The notes under the pieces: model-generated
Database searches by the model: none
The model's input: only the letters and a program-made list of their open reading frames with translations
Told to the model about the DNA's origin: nothing
In this document: piece after piece, positions 24,180 through 34,127 of the stretch
Position numbering within the stretch: position 1 is the stretch's first letter
Layout: each line of letters begins with the position of its first letter
NCBI GenBank assembly: GCA_025359885.1
Contig: JANYDG010000070.1
Coordinates: 1-39,169, forward strand
Length of the DNA: 39,169 bases
Source of the DNA: Acidobacteriota bacterium
GTDB taxonomy: Bacteria; Acidobacteriota; Terriglobia; Terriglobales; Acidobacteriaceae
Direction of reading: 5' to 3'
Program-made: the position numbers and the translations under genes

Positions 24180-25301
24180 ATGAATGATTTTGACCAGTTA
24201 CTTCCCCTGTGGAACAGTCTGCGCGATGCCGGGGAAGAGTATGTTCTGGCCACAATTGTTGACGTAGAGGGCTCTGGCTATCGCAAGCCGGGGGCACGCA
24301 TGCTGATCGCTGCTGATGGCAGGCGAGCAGGCACCATCAGCGGAGGATGCCTGGAGGCCGAGGTGGCCCGCAAGGCGATTTGGCATACCGAAACCGGAAC
24401 AAATGGAACAATCATCCGGCGCTATTCAACCAAAGCGGAAGATGGTGAAGTACCGTTTGGCATGGGTTGCGGTGGGGTTGTGTATGTACTGCTGGAGCGA
24501 AGCAAGACTGCAGGTCAGCTTTTTGAACGCTTGATCAAGGCATATCACGAACGCCTTCCAATCGCGATTGCGACTGTGCTGGACGGCGAAAACGCGGGAA
24601 GCCGAGCTTATTGGCCGCCCGAGCCCACGGAAAACCTCGATGCGGGGAACCACAGACATCTTGTCGCTTTGGCAAAGGATTGCTTTGAGCGGCAGCAATC
24701 CTTTACCGGAGAGATTTGCTGTGCAGACGGGTCTGCTTCACGCGTGTACGTACAGTGGTCCGCGGCTCGCCCGGGCCTCTATGTTTTTGGGGCAGGAGAT
24801 GACGCTCTGCCGATGGTGAAACAGGCGAGACAACTGGGGTGGTATGTAGCTGTAGCCGATGGACGCTCTCACCTGGCAACGCGGGCCCGGTTTGCTGATG
24901 CGGATGACGTGCATGTGCTGCATCGCGGGGAGTTCCCAAAGCTCGCGCTCTGCCCGACTGACGTTGCAGCGGTGATGACGCACAGCCTGGAGCAGGATAC
25001 CCGCATCCTGACTGCACTGCTCAAGGAAGAACTGACCTATATCGGTGTGCTCGGACCTCGGCGTAGAACCGCTGACATGTTGGCTACTATCGCCGAAAGC
25101 GAAGGCGTTCCGGGGTGGCGCATTGCTGCGCAAACCACGGCCTGGCTGGAGAGACTCCACTCACCGATGGGGCTCGATCTCGGAGGGAGCACTCCGCGGG
25201 AGATTGCACTGGCGGCTGCGGCGGAGATGCAGCAGTGTGTTCATCGGGCGAGTGGGCTTTCGCTGCGGACAATCAGGCACCAGGAAAGCGTTTTACCCTA
25301 A
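24180..25301 (+). CDS. paoD: XdhC/PaoD-type molybdenum cofactor insertion chaperone
   Basis: A 373-residue maturation factor of the XdhC/CoxI family that binds molybdenum cofactor (in PaoD, the MCD form) and inserts it into the apo-enzyme. The N-terminal XdhC_CoxI domain has GSGYRKPGARMLI and GTISGGCLEAEV (about 31-61); the C-terminal Rossmann domain has FGAGDDALPMV, an NAD-type glycine loop. Eleven bases separate its ATG from the paoC stop, with no strong ribosome site, so translation may be coupled. It completes a paoABCD-like operon in the E. coli order. Confidence 0.92.
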   Translation: MNDFDQLLPLWNSLRDAGEEYVLATIVDVEGSGYRKPGARMLIAADGRRAGTISGGCLEAEVARKAIWHTETGTNGTIIRRYSTKAEDGEVPFGMGCGGVVYVLLERSKTAGQLFERLIKAYHERLPIAIATVLDGENAGSRAYWPPEPTENLDAGNHRHLVALAKDCFERQQSFTGEICCADGSASRVYVQWSAARPGLYVFGAGDDALPMVKQARQLGWYVAVADGRSHLATRARFADADDVHVLHRGEFPKLALCPTDVAAVMTHSLEQDTRILTALLKEELTYIGVLGPRRRTADMLATIAESEGVPGWRIAAQTTAWLERLHSPMGLDLGGSTPREIALAAAAEMQQCVHRASGLSLRTIRHQESVLP

Positions 25302-25471
25302 CACCTTTAGCCACAGATGCCTCGAGGTAACCAGCTCATATGACTCAATTGATTCCTGACAGCGCTTGACAGGTCTCTCGGGAAATTGAAAGGCTGGAGT
25401 GGCTAATTCTGGCGGAGACAAGGTTCCACTTGCAAAAGGATCCCTGGCCACTCTTTCGAAAAGGGGACGAG

Positions 25472-27631
25472 ATGAATCGGAACAGATTCGGGCTTCCAGC
25501 ACTGATTGCGTGCATAGTATTTCTCACTGCTTTGCCTGTTGCGAGCGGGCAGAAAACTTCCGGAAGTTCAGTCGCTGGCGACCCAGGCGGTCAACGCGCC
25601 AATCCCAATCTGGTCGCTGTCGCTTATAAATCCGCACTCTGGCCAAAGGTCAACGGGGTGGCGACGGTCTACTATCAAGTGGACGCAGCGTCTGACCCAA
25701 ACGCAACGACGAAGATTAATGCCGCAATCTCGACTTTCAATGCTGACTTTGCCGGTGTTATTCAGTGGACACTTTGGAATTCACCCAATACTCAGGGACC
25801 CTACTATGTCGATATTAGCCTGAATCCCAATGACTTTAGTGGCCAGTGCGAAGCGCTCGAGGGCTACGAGGCTGTGGCTGGTCAATTGATGACGGGATCG
25901 ACCGCTTGCACTGCAGGCACATTGCTTCATGAAATGGGACATGTTATCGGACTGTGGCACGAGCAATCACGCATCGACCGATCAAGTTATATCACAGTGA
26001 ACTATTCAAATGTCATCAAGGGTTCCTGGGGTAATTTCCTAATCACTCCGGATAACCATGAGAACCTATCGCTCTTTGACTATGCCTCGCTCATGGAATA
26101 TCCAGCATTTTCTTTTTCTCGCAACGGTGGTCCGGTCATCGAGTCGATTCCTGCCGGAATTCCATTGGGGAGCGCGGAAGGAATGCCGATTGGAACAGCA
26201 GACTACTCTGCCGCTGATAAGGAAGGTATCCTGCGACTGTATGGGGTGGCTCCAACAGTGGTAACAGTTACATCCAATCCGGTTGGGCTACAAGTAGTTG
26301 TGGACGGCGCGGTCGTCACGACACCGCACAGTTATCCCTGGGCTCTCAATTCGACTCATACTCTGAGCGTGGCGACAGGCGTCCAGTCTTTAAGTGGAAA
26401 TATCAACAACAGTTCAGTCGCAACTACCTTTTACTATACTTATGGACGGTGGAATGACAATGCAACCCAAACTCACACGATCACAGTAAAACCGGGGAAT
26501 GGGCAAGTCGGCTTTCCAGTGACTTCACCCAAATATTCCACGTTTTCAGCAAACTTCATCCAATTGGTTCCTTATACTTCGACCGTCTATCCTTCCGGCA
26601 CTGGCTCGGTGGCCGTAAGTCCATTGCCGAAGACATACACGGGAAACCCAGGCGAATACTTTATCGCAAGGCAGCGCGTGGAACTTATTGCGACCGCCAA
26701 CCCCGGGTGGAACTTCTACGAGTTCAATAATGGACCATTCTGGCTGCCAGGTGGTTTGGGCTTGAACCCAAAGTACTTTTATGCGCCTGACACTGGAAAT
26801 CCTGTCAACGCAACGGCAGAGTTCTCGAATAGTGCTGTATATACGGTGACGGCGTCGCCCGTGACGTTCTCGTCTGATCTTTATGCCTATGTGGACGGCG
26901 GCTTCGCTTACCTTCCGAAAAACTTTTCTGCCGATTACGATAGTGCATGGACCCCCAAAAGCAGCCATACACTCAGTCTCTTTTCACCCGAATACCCTTA
27001 CAGTTCCAACTCAAAATATGTTTTCAGCAAGTGGAGTGATCATGGTGCGCTGACGCATACGATCAGTTCCCTTCCAGCGACCTCGACAACCTTTACCGTC
27101 ACGATGACGGCGCAGTATCTGGCCGGAACAAACTTTTCTTATCCACCGTGTGGAGGAAGCGCGACACTGACACCTGCATCTCCATCGCTTGATGGATTTT
27201 ATTCCAAAGGCCAGATACTGACTTATCGGGCTACCCCTGCGGCAGGCTGGAGTTTTGCCGGGTGGAGTAACGATATAACAGGAACAACCAACCCTGCTAC
27301 CCTGACGGCGAATGATGAGAGCCTGGTCTATGCTAACTTCAATACGACTACGACACCTCTCAGGTTGACTTCATTGACTCCAAGTTCCGCCGCAGCTGGT
27401 GGAAAGGGCTTTGTGCTTACGCTGACGGGTACGGGCTTCACACCAGGATCCTTGGTTTCAGTGAATGGGAGTTACCGGACGCCGACCTTTGCAAGTGCGA
27501 CTTCCCTCTCAGTTCCGATCACGACGGCGGATATCGCCAGGGTTACCAACCTGAGTGTGTTCGTGGAGAACTTTCCATCCGGATGGAACGGGTGTGCGGT
27601 GTTTGGGTCGCTGCCGTTCACCGTCTACTAG
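25472..27631 (+). CDS. Astacin-type (M12A) metalloprotease with C-terminal repeats
   Basis: A 719-residue exported protein (signal about 1-26). The catalytic domain has HExxHxxGxxHExxRxDR, here H153, E154, H157, H163, E164, R167 and D169, and the Met-turn SLMEYP with M208 and Y210, all as in astacins. After residue 260 there are repeated segments of the bacterial B-repeat kind (such as YGRWNDNATQTHTITV, FSKWSDHGALTHTI and FAGWSNDITG), and the C-terminus is an IPT/TIG-like domain (LTSLTPSSAAAGG...GTGFTPGS). These repeats probably position the protease at a surface or substrate. The ATG at 25472 is near an AAGGGG. Its composition is clearly less GC-rich than the genes to its left. Confidence 0.9.
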   Translation: MNRNRFGLPALIACIVFLTALPVASGQKTSGSSVAGDPGGQRANPNLVAVAYKSALWPKVNGVATVYYQVDAASDPNATTKINAAISTFNADFAGVIQWTLWNSPNTQGPYYVDISLNPNDFSGQCEALEGYEAVAGQLMTGSTACTAGTLLHEMGHVIGLWHEQSRIDRSSYITVNYSNVIKGSWGNFLITPDNHENLSLFDYASLMEYPAFSFSRNGGPVIESIPAGIPLGSAEGMPIGTADYSAADKEGILRLYGVAPTVVTVTSNPVGLQVVVDGAVVTTPHSYPWALNSTHTLSVATGVQSLSGNINNSSVATTFYYTYGRWNDNATQTHTITVKPGNGQVGFPVTSPKYSTFSANFIQLVPYTSTVYPSGTGSVAVSPLPKTYTGNPGEYFIARQRVELIATANPGWNFYEFNNGPFWLPGGLGLNPKYFYAPDTGNPVNATAEFSNSAVYTVTASPVTFSSDLYAYVDGGFAYLPKNFSADYDSAWTPKSSHTLSLFSPEYPYSSNSKYVFSKWSDHGALTHTISSLPATSTTFTVTMTAQYLAGTNFSYPPCGGSATLTPASPSLDGFYSKGQILTYRATPAAGWSFAGWSNDITGTTNPATLTANDESLVYANFNTTTTPLRLTSLTPSSAAAGGKGFVLTLTGTGFTPGSLVSVNGSYRTPTFASATSLSVPITTADIARVTNLSVFVENFPSGWNGCAVFGSLPFTVY

Positions 27632-27755
27632 GGATTTTTCACTCCTGGTTTGGATTGGGCAAACAAGTCAGAATAGCATCAGGAGTGGAATGCGGCAGCA
27701 AGACTCCGTGGACTGACCGGGGTGACAATGAGGCGGCGTTCATCGTGATCAATTG

Positions 27756-28595
27756 CTACTGAGTCTGCTGCTCAGCCAGGAGCTGCTCGAAGGCTGAAGT
27801 TCCTCTCAAGACAGCGAATTCCTTGTCGGCTATCAGTCGCTTGCGGTCTGTAAAGCCCTCGTCAATCGCCATCCGGAGATAATCCACGGCCCGATCAGTC
27901 ATACCGACATGGAGATAACTTTTGGCAAGGAAGTAATTCACCGCACCGCGCTTCTGGCTGGCCGTAGGTCCGCCGACACGATATAAATTTGCCCTCTCGA
28001 AGATATCGGGGTCCAAGGCGAGGGCAGCTTGATAGCACTCCCAACCTTTTTTGAACTTATCCTCTGCCAGCAATACTGTGCCCAGATTCTTATAGATGAT
28101 CGCGGCCTTTGGTTTTATCTTTAAAGCTTTTCGATAGTATCGCTCGGCTGAGCTATAGAGTTTCTGCGAGTAGAAAATTGTTCCGAGGTTATTCATCACA
28201 TCGGCATTTTTCGAATCAAGTTTCAGTGACATCTCATAGCTCTTTTGTGCAGCCTCTAACATGAACATCTGCTGATTTGCAATTCCGATTTTGTTCCAAA
28301 CTGCCGCACTTTTGTTTGGAATGCTGCGGTACACCTCGAGAGCAGCCTGGTATCTCCTTCTTGCCATGTGGAGATCAGCAAGGTCTTCTGGGGAAAGTGC
28401 AGTGGGTGAAGTGGTGACAGTGCTCTGGATACCAACCGGAGCGAGATTGTTCATGGAAGGCTGAGCGGAGACGAGCTGCTGAGGTTGGAGACAGATACCC
28501 GACGCCGGCAGGAGCGCGAGACAGAACGCCATGGTTGGGATGGTGATGAGAGGGTGGGCGAAAGAGAGACCGAATCTGAATCTTGCCATGGGCAT
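27756..28595 (-). CDS. Exported TPR-repeat protein
   Basis: A 279-residue protein with an N-terminal hydrophobic signal (about 14-36) and at least four tetratricopeptide repeats, for example AVWNKIGIANQQMFMLEAAQ, ADVMNNLGTIFYSQKLYSSA and AIIYKNLGTVLLAEDKFKKG, followed by FLAKSYLHVGMTDRAVDYL. TPR proteins are protein-protein scaffolds; nothing here shows the partner. It is the last of a co-directional minus-strand run and follows the TonB-receptor-like gene after a terminator-like hairpin, so it may have its own promoter. A second ATG at 28589 is possible. Confidence 0.85.
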   Translation of the reverse strand: MPMARFRFGLSFAHPLITIPTMAFCLALLPASGICLQPQQLVSAQPSMNNLAPVGIQSTVTTSPTALSPEDLADLHMARRRYQAALEVYRSIPNKSAAVWNKIGIANQQMFMLEAAQKSYEMSLKLDSKNADVMNNLGTIFYSQKLYSSAERYYRKALKIKPKAAIIYKNLGTVLLAEDKFKKGWECYQAALALDPDIFERANLYRVGGPTASQKRGAVNYFLAKSYLHVGMTDRAVDYLRMAIDEGFTDRKRLIADKEFAVLRGTSAFEQLLAEQQTQ

Positions 28596-28778
28596 CCATC
28601 TGGTCCGGGTCCCGCAGAGTCTCTGTTTAGAGCCGGACTAGATTCCTCGTGTGTCAGAGGAGGGGCTCGCCGCACGCGCGCGCGAACACTCCAGTGAACG
28701 AAAGAGATTGTGGCAGCAATCAGTACCGTACGTCAAGTTCATCAGAGGTGGCGAACAATCCTCGTCCCCGGAACAGGC

Positions 28779-28817
28779 AAAAGGACCAGGTCGCTGGGGA
28801 TCAGCCTGGTCCTTTTT
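28779..28817. terminator. Bidirectional terminator-like hairpin after the receptor gene
   Basis: Perfect 12-bp arms (28779-28790 and 28805-28816) around a 14-base loop. Reading on either strand the hairpin ends in a T run (TTTTT on plus, TTTT on minus). It lies about 50-85 bases past the stop of the minus-strand receptor gene and upstream of the TPR gene, so it most likely ends the receptor transcript. Confidence 0.7.
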
Positions 28818-28864
28818 GGGATTGATCCTGATGGTTGAAACCATCAGGAGAAAGCTGTTCGACG

Positions 28865-31800
28865 TTAGAAACTATAACGCAGGGAAAACTGCATCCGTCT
28901 TCCCTGTGTTAAGACTGCGCTGTAGTTTCCGAAGGAACTTGGACTACCAAAGGGATCGTTGGAGATGCTGTGTGGGTCAAAGCGCACAGAATTGGTGATG
29001 TTGAATGCCTCTCCCGCAAACTTAAGCTGTTGCTTTTCAACAATATCAAAGATTTTTGAAAGGCCAGCGTCTACACTGAAGTATCCATCGCCGATGAATA
29101 CGTTGCGTTCGCCGGATTCACCAGGGTATGGTGCACGAATGCTGGCCAGTGCCGCTTTCTGGTCTTTGAAAGCGTTGGGACTGCCGGTTGCATAGGAGTG
29201 ACCGCCCACCTTGATTGGCTTCGTGTGGACGGTGAAGCTTTGGTCCGCCCAGTCGGTACCCCACCCGAGACCGTCATCGCCTGAGAACGGCAGACCGCTG
29301 GTCCAGTGAACGAGACCATTGAGATTCCAGTGCCCAATGATCTCATCAAGTGGCCTGCCTGCATTTGAAAGGATGGCCGCGCCACGACCGAACGGGAGGA
29401 GCGAAAGAAAGTTTCCTGTAATTGCATGTTTCGTGTTGAAGTCAGAAACGCCCCGGTTACCTCTAATGTTGTAAACGTTAATGATCTGGCTGAAAGAAGT
29501 CCCCCCTGAAGAGGAAGCACTCGGTGCGAGACGTTCAGCATCCGACCCGAGATCGATAGATTTCGAGAAGGTGTAATACAGATCGACGCTAACTCCGTTT
29601 GCCATTGGATGATGGAGAGATGCTTGCAGTGCGTGATAACTGCTGGTTCCGACAGAGGACCAAACATACAGTGATGCGTACTGGGGATCAAAGTAGCGGA
29701 ACTGCTGGTCCACTGGGGTGTTGCCGTAGTAGCCAAGATCGAGATCGTAAAGCGCTGCGGTCTCGTTACCACGAAAATATTGAAACTGGTCGTTGTAAAT
29801 GTTCTGTGTAGCCGAATGCCCACCACCAACTGCGTTAGGGAATTCATTTTCCCAATATGGATCTGTCTTCACATCATCAATCGTCGCACCTGCATCGTAA
29901 TACTTTGACAGCTTGGTAGCTGCGGTGAAGTAGTCACTACCACTCCTGGGATCCTTGATGTTGAGTGGTGTCGCGATATCACGCATCTGCATAAGACGGC
30001 GGCCGAGACGACCGTTGTATGAAATATCAATAGAGGTCCCCTTCGCGACCTGATACTGAACTGAGAAATCGTAGACATGTGAATACGGGGTCTTGAGTGA
30101 GCTATCAATCCCCCAGGTTAGAGCCTGGATTGGCGGAGGAGTGGTGGGGAATTTACCCGAAGAAGTAATCGACGGGATGATGCTCGTAGGCACAGAGGTC
30201 TGATCTGAATAACGGGGAGCAGTATTGACATCCTGATCAACACCATTGGCCGCTGCTGAAGACAAGCCGAAGGAACCTTGTGCATCGAAGGAATTTACGA
30301 TGCCCTGACCGAAGTGATCATAATAAAGACCCCAGCCACCACGAATTGATGACTTGGAGGTAGGTGCATATGCGAACGAGAGCCGAGGAGCAAAGTCAAG
30401 CTTGTCCATACTCCAGAGGCCGTTTTGATGGTTAGCTTTACCACCCTGCCTGAAGGCAATGTCCGGTTGCACGCTCTTACCAACTGCAGCATTCTCGACA
30501 CGCGTGTTGAACCACTTACCAAGATCGAAGGTCGGAATAACTTCCTGACCATTACGCTCGTACGGGACCTGCAAGAGAGCATACCGCAAACCAAACGTCA
30601 AAGTAAGATTTTGCCGGACCTTCCAGCTATCCTGGGCATAAGATTCAGCCTCATTGGCATAGAAACTGCGTTTGGTCCACTCACCTGGCGGCAACGGTGT
30701 AAGTGCGCTTCCGGACACAGAGTAATTAAAGAACTCAGACGCATGGGAGATCAATCCAGTAATATCAGCGATTGCTCGATTATAAGCGCCATAGAAGTTC
30801 GGGTTGATTGCTTTGTATCCAAATGCGCCGGGGTCCAAGCTTGTGCCCTGACCAGCGATACTGCCGATGGTGAGGAAACTGTAGGTCACGTTGCCCTGCT
30901 TGTAGAGGGTCGCATCAACGGCGCGATTATCAGTGATCGAGCGAAAATTGCCCCCGAACTGAAAGGTATGATTTCCCTTGCTCCACGTAAAATCATCTAT
31001 GACATTGTGAACCGGTATGCTTATCACTGCAGAGGTATTACTAGTGGAATTGAGGTTGTCAATACCCGTAAAGGTTACAAAGTCAGAAGTTGTGGAACCG
31101 CGAACAGCGTACCCCTGACGAACGTAGCCATAGCGAATATTGTTCACCATTGAATTCGACAGATTCCAGATGTGACCAAAAGCAATTCCCTTTGAGTTAT
31201 CGTAAATCTGAGCCGTGGGATGACTACCGGGGAACTGAGCCTCGCCCAAGGTGTTATCTGATTGTAAATTGCCCCGCAGAAACAACCGCTGCCTATCATT
31301 GAGGTTGTAGTCGAGTTTAAGAACATTTGTGATCAATGACTGGGGGGAAGCTGAGGGGAAGTTATACGTCCCTCGGTTGTATCCATCACCTCCGTTGCTG
31401 CTATTTGCTTTGGGATACTTGGCCCAGTAAGCCTGGACTGCGGGATTCACACCCGCCCCTAACGGGCAAGAACCGGTACCTTTGCATTTCGGATCAATCG
31501 TAGCGATATCTGAGGGACTCAGTGTAGTCGTGCTTCCATCAACATTGACATAAGTCAGATTTCCGGCGACAAAGCTTGCCAGAGGGACATTTCGATTCAC
31601 CTGAACACTCTCTGCAATTTTCTGACCTTCGTAGGTGGCGAAGTAGAAAAGCTTGTTCTTAAGAACAGGCCCGCCGACAGAAACTCCGAAGGTATTGCGA
31701 AGGTACTTTGGCGGACGATTTCCCAGTCCACTATTCAACTGCGCCGACTTGTTAAACCAGTCATTTGCAACCGTATTCGTTGGACGATGAAACTCATACA

Positions 31801-32566
31801 GGCTGCCGTGAATTGCGTTTGTTCCACTCTTGGTTACAAGCGAAATCTGCGCCCCGGAAGAGCGGCCGGAATCGGCATTGGCGTTTGTCGTCACGACACG
31901 AAACTCTTCGACAGAATCTCGCGTCGAGCGAAGAACGCCAGAGAAGGAATAGCCGCGTCCCTGATCGTTATCATCGAGTCCATCGAGCGTGAGATTGCTC
32001 TGATCAGAACGAGCTCCGTTAATTGCACCACTCCTACTATCACCATCCTGAGCTGCCTGCTTTCCGTCACCGAGGAACAGGACACCCGCTTGAAGACTCA
32101 GGAGATCAAGAACGTTGTTGCCCTCAAAGGGCAGGGACCGAATCTGTTGATTGTTAAATGGTGTACCCATGGTCGCGTCTGATGTATTCATCAATTCTTC
32201 TGTCGCATCAACTTCTACAGACTCTGTACCTGTGCTAACCGTTAACTTGAAATTCGCTGACCGCGGCTGGTTCACGAGCAACTCCGCGTCGAACTTCTGC
32301 CCGCCAAAACCGGTAGCTGTCGCTTCGACGGTATAGTGCCCTGGAGGGATCTGCTCGAAGGAATACTCTCCTCGGTCGTTAGCAATATGCTCGGACTTAT
32401 ATCCGGTTTGCGTTTCTCTAATGAGCACATGAGCTCCGGGAATAAGGGCTCCGCTGGAATCTGAAACGGCGCCGTGCAACGAGGTTACTGCAGTTTGTGC
32501 AGAACCTGGCAGGGAAAAAGAAAGAGAACAGATCATAAGGAAGACTGCGTACTTTAGCCACTTCAT
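28865..32566 (-). CDS. TonB-dependent receptor-like (Oar-type) outer-membrane protein
   Basis: A 1233-residue outer-membrane protein. After a signal peptide (1-23) there is a carboxypeptidase-regulatory-like beta-sandwich (about 27-110, GAVSDSSGALIPGAHVLI), then a plug domain (about 120-230, with FNNQQIRSLPFEGNNVLDLL and SGAINGARSDQSNLTLDG) and a large beta-barrel ending in FSLRYSF with the terminal phenylalanine needed for outer-membrane insertion. This layout is the Oar/TonB-dependent transporter type abundant in acidobacteria. It should import or bind a large substrate across the outer membrane. A GGAGG site lies 9 bases before the ATG. The gene sits downstream of the metallo-beta-lactamase-fold gene, with a 474-base gap that probably carries its own promoter. 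Confidence 0.93.
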   Translation of the reverse strand: MKWLKYAVFLMICSLSFSLPGSAQTAVTSLHGAVSDSSGALIPGAHVLIRETQTGYKSEHIANDRGEYSFEQIPPGHYTVEATATGFGGQKFDAELLVNQPRSANFKLTVSTGTESVEVDATEELMNTSDATMGTPFNNQQIRSLPFEGNNVLDLLSLQAGVLFLGDGKQAAQDGDSRSGAINGARSDQSNLTLDGLDDNDQGRGYSFSGVLRSTRDSVEEFRVVTTNANADSGRSSGAQISLVTKSGTNAIHGSLYEFHRPTNTVANDWFNKSAQLNSGLGNRPPKYLRNTFGVSVGGPVLKNKLFYFATYEGQKIAESVQVNRNVPLASFVAGNLTYVNVDGSTTTLSPSDIATIDPKCKGTGSCPLGAGVNPAVQAYWAKYPKANSSNGGDGYNRGTYNFPSASPQSLITNVLKLDYNLNDRQRLFLRGNLQSDNTLGEAQFPGSHPTAQIYDNSKGIAFGHIWNLSNSMVNNIRYGYVRQGYAVRGSTTSDFVTFTGIDNLNSTSNTSAVISIPVHNVIDDFTWSKGNHTFQFGGNFRSITDNRAVDATLYKQGNVTYSFLTIGSIAGQGTSLDPGAFGYKAINPNFYGAYNRAIADITGLISHASEFFNYSVSGSALTPLPPGEWTKRSFYANEAESYAQDSWKVRQNLTLTFGLRYALLQVPYERNGQEVIPTFDLGKWFNTRVENAAVGKSVQPDIAFRQGGKANHQNGLWSMDKLDFAPRLSFAYAPTSKSSIRGGWGLYYDHFGQGIVNSFDAQGSFGLSSAAANGVDQDVNTAPRYSDQTSVPTSIIPSITSSGKFPTTPPPIQALTWGIDSSLKTPYSHVYDFSVQYQVAKGTSIDISYNGRLGRRLMQMRDIATPLNIKDPRSGSDYFTAATKLSKYYDAGATIDDVKTDPYWENEFPNAVGGGHSATQNIYNDQFQYFRGNETAALYDLDLGYYGNTPVDQQFRYFDPQYASLYVWSSVGTSSYHALQASLHHPMANGVSVDLYYTFSKSIDLGSDAERLAPSASSSGGTSFSQIINVYNIRGNRGVSDFNTKHAITGNFLSLLPFGRGAAILSNAGRPLDEIIGHWNLNGLVHWTSGLPFSGDDGLGWGTDWADQSFTVHTKPIKVGGHSYATGSPNAFKDQKAALASIRAPYPGESGERNVFIGDGYFSVDAGLSKIFDIVEKQQLKFAGEAFNITNSVRFDPHSISNDPFGSPSSFGNYSAVLTQGRRMQFSLRYSF

Positions 32567-33040
32567 CCGGCGTCGCCTCCACTGCGATAAGGTGAAACTT
32601 CGTGTTATGCCAGGTTGATAAGTCGTCGTGTCATCCAGAACCTATGCAATGAATGCCGACCTTAGAACACACCCCTGACTTTATTGTGGATCAAGCATGA
32701 TTTGATTCTCTTTTAAGGTGCAAACCAGGCAGTGATTCCAACAACGCTGAGAATTGGGGAGTTAAGAGGAAGTACCTATACCGAGCGTTTCATAGAGAAT
32801 GTGTGAAGTCCATAGAGATAAAGAAATCCGATTTCCGCGACAACTTTGCTTTATGACTCGCAATTCTCACCGAATCAGCCGTTCGAAATAGTCATAAACC
32901 ATTAACGATTCTCCACATTCTCAATGTGGAGTCCATCGGGAGAAAGCTTGCATCATACCCAGACAGCCCTACAATCCAGGGCACATTGAGAGCTCAAGCA
33001 CTTGATTTGTATCGTTTTGAGTGACCCTTGGGCGCATCTT
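32567..33040. other. Gene-free gap before the receptor gene (474 bases)
   Basis: The stretch contains no plausible gene. It is AT-richer than the flanks and holds a 9-bp hairpin (32911-32931) plus a 16-base motif at 32933 that recurs near the other end of the receptor gene. The receptor promoter should lie here on the minus strand, but I cannot point to a convincing -35/-10 pair. Confidence 0.55.
32911..32931. repeat. 9-bp perfect hairpin CTCCACATT / AATGTGGAG
   Basis: Arms 32911-32919 and 32923-32931 with a 3-base loop. There is no U-run after it on either strand, so it is not a typical terminator for the upstream hydrolase gene (stop at 33041). It could be a weak terminator, an operator for the receptor gene or RNA structure. 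Confidence 0.45.
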
Positions 33041-34048
33041 TTATTTAGGTTGGTTCCACTTATCGCCCAGCTGTTTCGCCTGAGTCTGCTTGTAGGTTTC
33101 TTCCATCTCAGGTCCGAGGCCATTTTCCTTCGGTGAAAGTGGCCAAATTGTGAAATCCCTCATGGCCATCCGACGCGGTTCCCCATTCATCGACTTTAGC
33201 GCGCTCTCGAGCTCAAGAAGCGTACCAAAACTAAGATCCAGGGTGTGCTCCCGTGGATGGTAGATAGAGCCAATGGGATAATCCAGAAACGGCGTATCCG
33301 ATTGTTCAATATGATTACCTAGAATATGGGCAACAGGCTTTCCCTGGATAACTTCAATCAATCGCTCTGTGCTGGCCTGAAACTCATTCAAGTCTCGGAC
33401 GTAGAGCCTGCCTGGGTAAAGACTATCACCCGTTAGCAAGACGCCGGTGCGTTGATCGTACAGAGCGATACTCACGACATCGTGTCCGGGAATCGGAATG
33501 ATATTCAACACCCTATCACCAAGGTCAACGGCTCCAATGCTCGATGGCCAAACGTGAATGTTGAAGAAAGCCTGCGTGTCTGGGATCTTTGCAGGTATGA
33601 ATGTGATCGGAATTGCCGGGTCATGCAAGGCCTGCAGAGCCGCATCACCGAAAGTGTGATCGTCATGGGAATGGGAATGAGTGACGATTACTGGAATACT
33701 GCTGCGATGATTTCGTTCAAGCCAGTTATGTACGACTTTCTGAAAGGCAGGCGCCAGATTTCCGTTTCGCGAACCTGTGTCCCAGAGCAAGCCACGTTCC
33801 TTACCAAAGAACAAGTAGAGGAATGGCATCTCAGCGTCTGTACAACCGGACTGGCGCATAATGTAAAGGTTTGGATTGTATTCATGGACCTGCCACTCAG
33901 GCATCTCCATGCACTTAGGTCCGCCGGTCATCCAATGCGAGGGAATTGTACCGCGTTCGAGGTCACCGCCGTTTGGATCGTGGAATTGCGCCTCAGTTCC
34001 TACAGCGAGAAACAATATCGAAGCCAGGGTACAGATCCACACCTTCAT
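33041..34048 (-). CDS. Exported metallo-beta-lactamase-fold hydrolase
   Basis: A 335-residue protein with a signal peptide (MKVWICTLASILFLAVGTEA). The MBL signature H-x-H-x-D-H is HSHDDH (126-131) within VTHSHSHDDHTFGD, and the other metal ligands fit H189 (IPGHDVVS), D208 (LLTGDSLYPG) and H246 (LGNHIEQ). It should hydrolyse an ester, lactone, thioester or phosphate bond in the periplasm using two metal ions; the substrate cannot be deduced. The ATG at 34048 has AAGGA upstream; an earlier in-frame start at 34135 would overlap the DUF1501 gene end. It lies 79 bases downstream of the DUF1501 gene. Confidence 0.9.
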   Translation of the reverse strand: MKVWICTLASILFLAVGTEAQFHDPNGGDLERGTIPSHWMTGGPKCMEMPEWQVHEYNPNLYIMRQSGCTDAEMPFLYLFFGKERGLLWDTGSRNGNLAPAFQKVVHNWLERNHRSSIPVIVTHSHSHDDHTFGDAALQALHDPAIPITFIPAKIPDTQAFFNIHVWPSSIGAVDLGDRVLNIIPIPGHDVVSIALYDQRTGVLLTGDSLYPGRLYVRDLNEFQASTERLIEVIQGKPVAHILGNHIEQSDTPFLDYPIGSIYHPREHTLDLSFGTLLELESALKSMNGEPRRMAMRDFTIWPLSPKENGLGPEMEETYKQTQAKQLGDKWNQPK

Positions 34049-34127
34049 TGATTCCTTCTCCAAACCTTTGCTTAAGAGCCATACGAAGCTACGAATCTTG
34101 ACGACTACCCGACTGACGAAGGACACG

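Noticed and set aside
27640-27687. CACTCCTG and CAGGAGTG arms after the astacin gene as a terminator
   Set aside because: Only 8 bp with a 32-base loop and no T run; too weak.
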